A DNA stretch of 64,000 nt from contig OX393550.1 of assembly GCA_947650365.1 (NCBI GenBank), positions 72,824,978 through 72,888,977 on the forward strand, given 5' to 3'. This document shows positions 12,098 through 43,072 of the stretch, in pieces (position 1 is the stretch's first letter; each line of letters starts with the position of its first letter). Made by a program: the position numbers and the translations under genes. The notes below the pieces were generated by a model, which was given only the letters and a program-made list of their open reading frames with translations, was not told the DNA's origin and did not search any database. This DNA comes from Chamaelirium japonicum. Taxonomy: Eukaryota; Streptophyta; Magnoliopsida; Liliales; Melanthiaceae.

Positions 12098-12660
12098 GCC
12101 GACAAAATTTTATATGAGTCCCTCAAGTTTATTTTGAGCGATAAGACCCTCTGAACTATACGCGGTTTGAATGTTAACCCCCTCCATCAACTTACAAACA
12201 TAATTTTTATACCAAAAAGATCCCCATCCTCGTCATCATAATCGGTCTTTATAAATCCTTTTTAGTCTCATTGGGAAGAGTATTTTTGGGAGAAAAGTTA
12301 AGTTTGATCCCTGAAAGTTGACAGAGGTGGTTAACCAGGCAAGGATCCAGGGGGAGGCGTGCGGGGGCGATCGCCCCCCCTAGATTCGAAAGAGAACCCC
12401 TTATTATAGTAGCATTAGTGAGGATTATTTTAAAATTACATAAGTTCGCCCCTTTTGAATTTTTAACAAAATTTAAGACCCTGCCCCCCTAAAGATTTTT
12501 CTAACATTCGCCCCCCCAAGGTTCGATTCCTAGATCCGTCCATGTGGTTAACATAAAGAAGGAGCATAGTTCAGGGGATCAAGTTGTTCAAAAGAATATT
12601 TGAGGGACCAATAGAAAATTAGGTGTATAGTTCAGGAAATGTTTTTGTAATTTGTCTTTT
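12098..12660. repeat. MITE-like repeat with a nested GC-rich insert
   Basis: Begins gacaaaattttatatgag and ends with gtttttgtaatttgtc, imperfect inverted ends. Inside there are internal inverted stretches rich in tgaactata and aagttgatcc-like words. A nested piece at about 12345-12540 starts with aaggatccagggggaggcg and ends with cctagatccgtcc, itself resembling hAT ends. No target duplication is certain. Confidence 0.4.
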
Positions 12661-12807
12661 ATATTATAGTAAATTTAAAAGTTTTAGAAATTATGAGTGC
12701 CATTTCCAACAAACCACATGTTTTCCATCTACAAATGGTGCAGTCAAGTCCCTCCGTAGAATATTAAGATGTAAAATTTGAGGTAAGCCTTACAGTGAAG
12801 AAGAATC

Positions 12808-13579
12808 TTTTTTTTTTTGGTTCATAAAACTGGGGTTCACAATCGGACCCCCAGGAGACGCCACATGCCGGCGTGAACACAACGGAAACCCACCACCCGG
12901 TGGGAGCTACACCGGCCGCCTCACAGCCGGAACAAACAGAGATCGTCACTAGGAGAGCCAAAAACCCATCGCCACACCAACGACAACTTCCCGTACCCCG
13001 AAGGAACGCTCAGCACACCGGCGACACCACTGCCACAGGTAAAGATAAGAAGTGAGAGAAAAACCCTAACAACAACAAAACAAACAAAAAATAAGATCAT
13101 CTCAAATAGACCGGCCAACATAGGAGGAGCCGCAGTCGCAGACCAAACCTCCGACGAAACGCCATCGCCACCACAGATCTGAGACCCGTGCCACCGGCCA
13201 ACGGACTCGACCCGGAAAACCACCGACACCAACAGTGGGGGGCGAGGCCAGATCGGATAGTACAGCTGCCTCTGGTGAGAAACCACATCCCCGTCTCTGA
13301 GTAGGGGTTGTCGATCTGAGCCAAGGTATGCCACTGCAATGCCTGCGTGACAAGGATAAAAACACCGGTTGCCTGGAGGAGCCCCTATGTACAGGGTTGT
13401 AGGGGGCCCAGATTCCACCCCAGATCCACCAGGAGCTGAGGTCCTAGCCTCCCTGGAGCCATCGCCGACATCCAAGGAGACCAAGAGGGGGGAGCTGAAA
13501 CCCTATGTCAAGGTGGAAAAGGGGGAAGCAGGCGACGACGCTCCTGATTTATCGATGAACTGTTTGGCGTACACTTCAA
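12808..13579 (-). mobile_element. 772-bp GC-rich non-LTR retroposon with 12-bp target duplication
   Basis: The left end is a run of 11 T (the poly(A) tail of a minus-strand copy). The insertion is bounded by tgaagaagaatc at 12796-12807 and 13580-13591, a perfect 12-bp direct repeat. The interior is GC-rich with frequent ccggcg and gacaccac words. It holds open frames on both strands that show no recognisable domain. A poly(A) tail and a long, variable target duplication are the signature of LINE-driven insertion. It could be a 5'-truncated or internally deleted LINE, or a non-autonomous family. A same-sized copy occurs at 48287-51133. Confidence 0.75.
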
Positions 13580-14092
13580 TGAAGAAGAATCCACTCTTAT
13601 AATCTACATGTAAAATATACGTTGGAGTAGACAAGGAGAACCAGAATATTCTGACGCTTGAAACACATGTGATATGCTTTCTTTATAGCATTACTTGTCC
13701 CTCTCACTAAGTGAGACTGTTGTAGGGTTATTGACACATTTCTTTGAGGACACAATAAGTGTATGTGGTTCTGTACTTCGCAAAAGTGAAAGGACGACGC
13801 TGGAACTGGACAGACCTGGGTTGGAAACCGTTCACACTAGAGTCGACATGGCCCATTGGACCTTTGAGTCAACTTGGTTCTGACTAGCACCCAAGTCAAC
13901 CCACTTGACAGAGCTAGCAAAAAAAAATGGCGCCTCAAGCGTCTCACAACATACTAATTGCAAAGTGCACTACACTTGAGTGCCCCATTGGAAGCATGTA
14001 ACATAATGAAACATGGACTTGTGAGAGAGTGATACATGGTAGCTCTTCTAATAGGTTGGGCTCGGGTTAGCCCAAGTTGGTAAGACGGGTCG

Positions 14093-14321
14093 TGTGACGA
14101 CCAAGATCCAATAGGCCAATAGCCAAGAGCCAAGACTCCTGAGGCTGTGATGCCAAGATGGATGAGGTGAGGTGAGGTGTACAAGGCCATGAGTTAGCAT
14201 CACATCGCCTGGAGAGAAGGAGATTCTGAGCTACTTATATAATTTTCCCTCCCAAATATAGAAGAGGGGTTTTAAAACCGTGCGCCACTACGGATTTCGT
14301 AAGAACTCCGTAGTTAAGCAT
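14093..14321 (+). mobile_element. Cassandra LTR, 5' part, + orientation
   Basis: Starts TGTGACGACCAAGATCC, the same LTR start seen in inverted form at 14337-14662, and runs into the 5S-like core (gaactccgtagttaagcat), where it breaks off. The matching LTR end reappears at 15229-15292. The bases outside the two parts are ggtcg (left) and ggtca (right), a near 5-bp duplication. This suggests one + strand LTR split inside its 5S segment. Confidence 0.7.
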
Positions 14322-14336
14322 GCTCTGATACCATTT

Positions 14337-14662
14337 TGTAACATCTGCCCTAAACACACAAGATTTTGTCCGCTTTGCCCGTGCCCGCACGAGAACTTCC
14401 CAGGGTGGTCACCCATCCTAGTACTGCTCTCGCCCGAGCACGCTTAACTACAGAGTTCTTACGAAATCCATAGCGGCGCACAATTTTAAAATGCGTCTTC
14501 TATGTTTGGGAGAGGAAATTATATAAGTAGCTCAGGATCGCTTTCTCTCCAGGCTATGTGGGGCTAACTCGTGGCCTTGTACACCTCACCTCACCTCACC
14601 TCATCTCGGCATCCCAGCCTCATGAGTCTTGGCTCTTGGCCTATTGGATCTTGGTCGTCACA
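14337..14662 (-). mobile_element. Cassandra TRIM LTR 1 with 5S rRNA-like core
   Basis: On the minus strand the LTR runs TGTGACGACC...GATGTTACA (326 bp). Its core, at about 14390-14465 read on the minus strand, matches 5S rRNA: agaactctgtagttaagcg, gggcgagagcagtactagg, atgggtgaccaccctgggaag. These include the A-box, intermediate element and C-box of the pol III internal promoter. Immediately beyond the LTR end, across a short T spacer, lies gctctgatacca (14322-14333), the complement of the tRNA-iMet primer-binding site. Cassandra is the only plant TRIM known to carry 5S in its LTRs. Confidence 0.9.
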
Positions 14663-14742
14663 ATTCACCCCCCTTAGGGCTACACGTCCTCGTGTAGGGT
14701 TAGACCCCCTTATCCCGAGGAGAACCAGCTCTGATACCATTT
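14663..14742 (-). mobile_element. Cassandra internal domain (PPT to PBS)
   Basis: An 80-bp non-coding interior between two LTRs. Read on the minus strand it starts with the tRNA-iMet primer-binding site (complement at 14728-14739) and ends with a purine tract (plus-strand caccccc) next to the LTR. Cassandra interiors are known to be this short and non-coding. Confidence 0.85.
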
Positions 14743-15080
14743 TGTAACATCCGCCCCAAACACACAAGATTTTGTCCGCTTTGCCTGTGCCCGTACGAGA
14801 ACTTCCCAGGGGGGGTCACCCATCCTGGTACTACTCTCGCCCGAGCATGCTTAACTTCAGAGTTCTTATAAAATCCGTAGCGACGCACGGCTTTAAAACG
14901 CGTCTTCTATGTTTTGGAGGGGAAATTATCTAAGTAGCTCAGGATCTCCTTCTCTCCAGGCGATGTGGGACTAACTCGTGGCCTTGTACACCTCACCTCA
15001 CATCACCTCATCCATCTTAGCATCCTAGCCTCAGGAGTCTTGGCTCTTGGCTATTGGCCTATTGGATCTTGGTCACCACA
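14743..15080 (-). mobile_element. Cassandra TRIM LTR 2 with 5S rRNA-like core
   Basis: A second full LTR of 338 bp with the same ends and the same 5S-like core (about 14800-14885 on the minus strand). With LTR 1 and the 80-bp interior it makes a complete Cassandra element. A second interior follows at 15081-15161, with a primer-binding site complement carrying one change (gctctgatatca, 15147-15158). Confidence 0.88.
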
Positions 15081-15161
15081 ATCCACCCCCCTTAGGGCTA
15101 CACGCCCTCATGTAGGGTTAGACCCCCCCCATCCCGAGGAGAACCGGCTCTGATATCATTT

Positions 15162-15292
15162 TGTAACATCCGCCCCAAACACACAAGATATTGTCCGCTT
15201 TGCCCATGCCCGTACAAGACCTTCCCAGGGAAGTTCTCGTATGGGCACGGGCAAAACGGACAATATATTGTGTGTTTAGGGCGGATGTTACA
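15162..15292. mobile_element. Truncated Cassandra LTR 3 fused to an inverted LTR end
   Basis: 15162-15228 is the end of a third minus-strand LTR, cut within the 5S segment. 15229-15292 is the same LTR end in + orientation, finishing ggcggatgttaca. The two halves form a nearly perfect hairpin around 15228. The inverted part completes the LTR begun at 14093. Confidence 0.8.
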
Positions 15293-15589
15293 GGTCAGGT
15301 TGTGCGTGTTCGGGTAATACTTATTTTAAATCATTGTTTAAAATTTTGACCTTTGAAGATCAAAAACTGAAAAGAATTTATACTTGCTAATACTACCATA
15401 CAACTTTGGTTGCATTTCTATTCAAGCAATTTACTAGGTCATCAGATAATGTCTTTATTTGATAAGCAAGAAGCAAATAAAAAATATAGCACTGGGTGAA
15501 ACGGATGCCTGTGATTGCGATCCCTCAACATGATTATTCAGGATGGCTGAGATTGTTTCCTATATCTCATAGACTCATAGATATACATG

Positions 15590-15770
15590 AGTACTCGGGT
15601 TTGGGTTGGGTCGGGTTGCTCGACCCCTCAACCCTAGCCCGACCCAAATTCGACTTGGTTTGTATTTTTTCAACCCTAACCCCAGCCAATCTTCAAATAT
15701 ATCAATCCAACCCTGCCCAAGACTTTGGGTTGGGTCGGGTCCAACCGACCCAAGTTGCACTCCTGTTTTT
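15590..15770. repeat. Probable MITE rich in gggtcggg/cccgaccc
   Basis: Begins gagtactcgggtttgggttg and ends with gacccaagttgcactcctg, imperfect inverted ends like those of the hAT MITEs at 54-59 kb. Target duplication not resolved. Confidence 0.45.
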
Positions 15771-15859
15771 TTTTGCTCGGAATTCTAGGGATCCATTCAT
15801 CTTGCCCATAGGCAAACATTAGCATTACAATCGATAGAGGGGGAACCCACAGAGGTAGC

Positions 15860-17290
15860 AGCTTTAGAGAGAATAAGAGAAGAAATGCATTCTAAAAGAC
15901 TCTCTAGAAGTAAAAGATGACTCATTGAGCAATGAGTATTTCACAATCAAGTGGGCACACTCATTTCTGCTTTTTCGGGTGTGCCTGAAGATGCATGAAG
16001 AAAACCTCGAAGCCAAACTCGTGCAATCCATAATATTATTACGGATATGCCATGGAGAGGACATGTCCCCATCCAACAGGAGAGATACGATGATCAAGTT
16101 GTCACCTTCGACATGTACATTAGTCGTTCCAACCAATTGGAGTCGAGATAAACATTCCTTCATAGCGAGTGCTTCCGCCCTAAAGGGGTGCACAGCCCAA
16201 AAAATGAACCACCACAACGTATGAGATGGCACTCTTCATTCCGCAAGATAAAGTCACATACAATATTGGATGCACCAACCGCGACATCTAAGTTTCCTTT
16301 GAGGTAGCCTGCCGGGGGGGGGGGGGGGGGGGGGCATAGATTCGACAATCCCTTGTCCCTTGGATGGGCGACCAGAGGGGCATCCATGACAAACTGGATC
16401 TGATGGGTGGCCGCAACTATCAAATTGAAAGGATTTGGTGACTTTCCTTCAAAGACAGGTGCATTCCGTTCCTTCCACAAATGCCAGATAATGATAATGC
16501 CCACTCGAAACAGTCTCTAGTCATCCAAACTGTTCTCCAGAAGAAAACGAGTTCCACCCGCTAAAACTTTTCCTAACTCTTCTCACGTCAAAGGGATATG
16601 GGAGAGCCAAATCAAACGACATTCATCAGACTACAGGAGAAGAAAAGATGAACAACCATCTCGGGTTCCGTGTGACAAATGGGGCACCAAGGATCCAGAT
16701 GAGGAATATGCCGAGCAATAACTGATTTAGTTAGGATGCAACTCGTAAGCGCCCACCACATGAATAAGAGGATCCAAGGAACCACATCCTTGAACTTCCA
16801 AAACTTGCTCCATTGGGTAAAGCTACGTAAAAACTTTGACGAGAAGGAAAACAGATTTTGGCTTTCAATAGTCATCAGATAGTGGCAAGCCGACTTTGTA
16901 CAGAAGATACCTGTAGGATGCAACGTCCAACACATATTGTCCTCCAGAGCATCCGATGGTGTTGGTAAAGACTTGATCTCCTGGATGGTGGATCCCCACG
17001 GTTCTAGCATAGTAACCCCACATCAAACAGTTCACGAGTTATGATGACACAATTCTCCATGTTTGCACTGATAGGCATAAAATTTGGGATCACGGGGATC
17101 CACAGATCCAAAAATGTAGAAATGGTCTCACCATTCCCCGGGACGAATGTCACTCTATAGGATATCTCGCACTACTAATAAACTCCTCCAAGCAGACGAG
17201 TGCCCTGATTTGGTATAGATGAGCACGTGCATATTGGATTCCATGTATGATCTCTCAACACCGGGAGAGGTGCATAAGCACTGAGTTGTG
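15860..17290 (-). pseudogene. LINE 3' part: zf-RVT and RNase H-like domains, broken
   Basis: Minus strand, in three frames. 17290-16612 encodes the end of a LINE reverse-transcriptase polyprotein: NFMPISANMENCVIITREL, then W...GIFCTKSACHYL, VVPWILLFMWWAL and CPICHTEPEMVVHLFFSC. The last is the zinc-binding reverse-transcriptase domain (C-x2-C...H...C). 16504-15864 encodes an RNase H-type domain (NLDVAVGASNIVCDFILRNE, RAEALAMKECL, VEGDNLIIVSLL, RKSRNECAHLIVKYSLL). A run of about 22 G at 16313-16334 lies at the start of the RNase H domain, and the frame changes near it. The domain order matches plant L1-type LINEs. The 5' part (endonuclease, reverse-transcriptase core) is absent, as in 5'-truncated copies. 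Confidence 0.8.
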
Positions 17291-17539
17291 ACTGCAGTCG
17301 CCAGAGATAGTTCTTTCTTTTATCAAAATCCGAGAATCTGCATAAAAATTTGGGATACGATATATGTGTTAGGCCCTATAGGAGATGGTATATTAACTAA
17401 AGAACGAACATCATTTGTGTTTAGTGTAAAGTACCTCCCCAAAACACATTTGTATAACATATCCCCAACCAAAAATGTTGACTTTTCAACCTTGTAAATG
17501 ACAAATCTACCCCTCCAGTAAGAGTGTCAATTTGTCTCT

Positions 17540-17850
17540 AGCAAGAATATCAATTCATCTCCAGCAAGAGTTTCAATTCGGTGTGGTAAGAGTATCAATT
17601 AGCCGAATTAAATATTGTTGCTATAGTGATTTCATTGTAGCTGCTACAATGAAATCATTGTAGCAACAATATCAATTCTATTTGGTAAGAGTTCCAATTA
17701 GCCGGAATGATACTGATGCTACAATGATTTTATTGTAGCAACAATATCAATTCAGCTTGATAAGAGTACCAATTAGCCGAATTGATACTCTTGTTACAGT
17801 GATTTCACTCCAGTAGCTATAGTGAAATCACTATAGCAATCGTTATATGC
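17540..17850. repeat. Palindromic tandem array upstream of AHL
   Basis: About three units, each built around a palindrome. The first has gctatagtgatttcattgtag followed after 3 bases by ctacaatgaaatcattgtagc. The next units repeat tgctacaatgattttattgtagca and ctatagtgaaatcactatag. They are separated by aagagtatcaattagccgaa-like linkers. The array lies 270-580 bp before the AHL start codon. It could be promoter-proximal structure or a decayed MITE cluster. Confidence 0.7.
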
Positions 17851-18120
17851 ATAGTGTCAATCGACAAATTGATATTCTTGCTAAAAACAAATTGATACTG
17901 TTGCTAGAGGTGAATATATATTCTTGTTGGAAATAAATTGGAGAAGTAGTTTTGTCATTTAAAGAGGGTAAAAAGGATCTTGGTGCAATATTGAAACATT
18001 TCAGTGGCCCTTTAGCTAATATTATAGCATTTGCGTTCGTACCATCCGTACCTCTCCATTGCCCACTTCCAGGATCCATACGAAAGTCTTTGGCTCCCCT
18101 CTCTCTCCTTCTCTCCCGCC

Positions 18121-40042
<21,922 letters not shown>

Positions 40043-40259
40043 GATGCAAATTGATTCATATGTAATGAGTTACGTCAAAGAAAATATTTAATCATGGTTT
40101 GAACAAGATTCCTATTTGTTTTTACAAACGAGTGTACAATATGTTGAAATAAGTTAGCTGAATGATTTATGCTTTTCTTTTTTCCCTCCCTTTTTTATTC
40201 TGATTTATGCGAGGAAATGAGTGCCTCTATGAATATTGGTGTTGTCGTCGAATGTATTT

Positions 40260-40335
40260 TTTTGTCGAAGACATTTAGGTGTGTTACCGCCGAAGGCGGC
40301 CCACTGCAGTGCCGACAGGCACGGGCATGTACTAG
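40260..40335 (+). mobile_element. Helitron 3' terminus
   Basis: A small hairpin, gtgcc-gaca-ggcac (40309-40322), is followed 9 bases later by CTAG (40332-40335) and then T, the layout of a Helitron 3' end. The 5' boundary was not found. It lies about 270 bp after the AHL stop codon, perhaps in its 3' UTR. Confidence 0.55.
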
Positions 40336-40719
<384 letters not shown>

Positions 40720-41074
40720 GTTATAATATATCTTAAAATTGGAAAACATAAGTACTCTAAAGAATCGAAGTTGCCTTTTCTCCTAATTTTTCATAATCAC
40801 TCAAATCCCACACCCACCTTATTAAACGAGTATTATCCCGGCGGAAGCCAATTTACATCCATAGAAAGTTTCGATCTCCTCATACCCGCGAAAAAGGAAT
40901 GAATCAGGCATGAGTACAATCACTAAACCATTCGGGAAGTTATTCTTCTAGAATTACTCTGGCACCTCATTCTTTGCTGTTAAGTTCCGCAAATGATCGT
41001 TAGCCTTAGTTCCCTCCCTGTCCACATTTTCTCCAATTTTTTTTTTTTTTAATTTTTTGAAAACTATGTACAAT

Positions 41075-41535
41075 TAGGGGTGGCAATGGGTCGGGTTCGG
41101 GTCGGGTTGAGACATATGTATAAGGGCAAAACACCCAACCCGAACCCGACCCGTTTAATAAACGGGTCAAAAACTTAAACCCAAACCCGACCCGCCTAAT
41201 AAACGGGTTGACCCGACCCGACCCGTTTATTAACCGGGTCGGGTCGTGTCGGGTCGGGTTGGCTCGGGTTGGGTAAACAGAACCCATGTAAACCTGTCGG
41301 GTTGGGTCAAGACTAGTCGGATTGGGCTGGGTTTGATCGGGTCGGGTCGGGTCGGGTTGACACGGCCCATTTGTTAAACGGGTCAATCGGGTTATAAGTA
41401 TAAACCCGAACCCGACCCATTAAATAAACGGGTCAATCGGGTAGACCCGTTTATGACCCGAACCCGTTTAGGCCAAACCCAAACCCGCTAACTTCGGGTC
41501 GGGTTGGCGGGTCGGGTCAAGAATTGCCACCCCTA
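41075..41535. mobile_element. hAT-type MITE, taggggtggcaat ends
   Basis: A 461-bp element with perfect inverted ends taggggtggcaat and attgccaccccta, flanked by tgtacaat at 41067-41074 and 41536-41543. The interior is built of cgggtcggg and acccgaccc words in both orientations. Non-coding; any open frame is low-complexity. Confidence 0.92.
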
Positions 41536-41543
41536 TGTACAAT

Positions 41544-42264
41544 CCTTGTGAGAGATGTATACGTTCCTGTTTTAGAGCATTTCTCTGCTAAGAATTCAAT
41601 AGCCATATGGCCGAATCACCTCCAATCAAAAGGTTCCCTGATAAATCCCTCGATCCCAATGGAATCCACTAATGGAATCCCAAAGCCTAAGGCTAAAATT
41701 CCTATTTATACTTCATTATTTATCATTACATGAATAGGGCCTTCTATAGATTATGACATTGGGAAATCAAAGCCCCTAAATGGAGAAAACCAAGAGCCGT
41801 AGAAACCCATCCCATCATCACTTCTCAATAGACCTCACATTACTCGTAGAGATCTTTTATATTCCTTAATGCAATGGAAAACTGAAAGACCACATGACAA
41901 GAAGTCCATTAAACATGCAACCAGTGTTTAAAAGCTTGAAATCCAGCCGAGTCAAGTAAACTCGGTCCGACCCAGCCGAGTTTTTTTCCCAACTCTGTCC
42001 GACTCGGCCCAATAACTCGACTCAAAATCTCGGTGAGTCGAGTCAACTCGGTCCAACTCAGCCGAGTTGTACCGAGTTTGAAAACAGTTCATGCAACTAT
42101 TCGCCCATTATTGTCACTTTATACATAATTTGGACTCTAAAATGATCCCTAAATAGATTTCTTTCATGACACAAAGTGACATGACTTGCGATTATGCTTC
42201 TCTCTCTCTCTCTCCCCGACATTGAATGTTTCCTTTGTAATTTGTTTCCGAATTCTAATTGTTG
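41544..42264. other. Non-coding stretch left of the copia element
   Basis: No gene seen. 41930-42085 is a repeat with ccgagt/actcgg words similar to that at 10.2-10.4 kb. Confidence 0.5.
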
Positions 42265-42410
42265 CAGGTTGTTAATGTAAATGTAATGGGTCGGGTTTAC
42301 TGTATAGTCGGGTCGGGTTTACTGTACATATATTGGGCTTGAGTCCCTCAATGGAATCATTCTGTTCCTCTCCAAACCCTAGCCGTCGTCTCCTAACATG
42401 GTATCAGAGC

Positions 42411-43072
42411 TCTAGGGTTTCCCGCGCGACGGCAGCACCTCCGGCAACCCCCTCCGGCCCCCTTCCTCTGCTCCGGCACCTCCGGCAACCCCCTCCGGCC
42501 CCCCTTCCTCTGCTCCGCACCACCCGCAGCCCCTCCGCATCTCCGGCAGCCCCCTCCGGCCCCCCTTCCTCTGCTCCGCACCACCCGCAGCCCCTCCGCA
42601 CCTCCGGCAGCCCCCTTCCTTTGCTCCGCCCACCCGCAGCCCCCCTCCGACCCCAACCGCACCACCAGCAGCCCTCTCCGCCTCCCTCCGCACCATCCGC
42701 CGCCTCCTCCGACCCCACCCGCACCACCAGTAGCCCCCCTCCGCCCCCTCCGACCCCACCCGCACCATCAGCAGCCCCCTCCGCCCCCTCCGCACCACCC
42801 GCGGCCCTCTCCGACCCCCTCTGCACCACCCGCAGCCTCTTCGCACCACCCGCAGCCTCTCCCGACCCCCTCCAGCACCTCCGGCAGCCCCCTCTGACCC
42901 CACCCGCACCATCAGCAGCCCCCTCCGCCCACTCGCAGCCCTCTCCGACCTCCTCTGCACCACCCGCAGCCCCTCTGCACCACCCGCAGCCCCTCCCGGC
43001 CCCCTCTGCCACACCAGACATCTCCCCACACCCCTCCCTTCCATACCTCCAGCCCGCTGTTGAGCCTTCTCC
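42411..43072 (+). repeat. C-rich tandem repeats in the copia leader
   Basis: Between the primer-binding site and the gag start lie imperfect repeats built from ctccgcaccacccgcagccc and cctccggcagccccctccgg words. Open frames on both strands here are composition artefacts (Pro/Ala/Ser or Gly/Ala only). Confidence 0.85.

Noticed and set aside
12921..13484. 187-codon minus-strand frame
   Set aside because: Falls wholly inside the 772-bp retroposon, with overlapping frames on both strands and no recognised domain.
14390..14470. 5S rRNA gene
   Set aside because: Only the internal part of 5S is matched, the 5' third is unrelated, and it lies inside a Cassandra LTR; transcription is possible but it is not a functional rRNA gene.
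41006..41386. 126-codon minus-strand frame rich in Pro-Thr-Arg-Pro
   Set aside because: Made of cgggtcggg repeats of the hAT MITE at 41075-41535.
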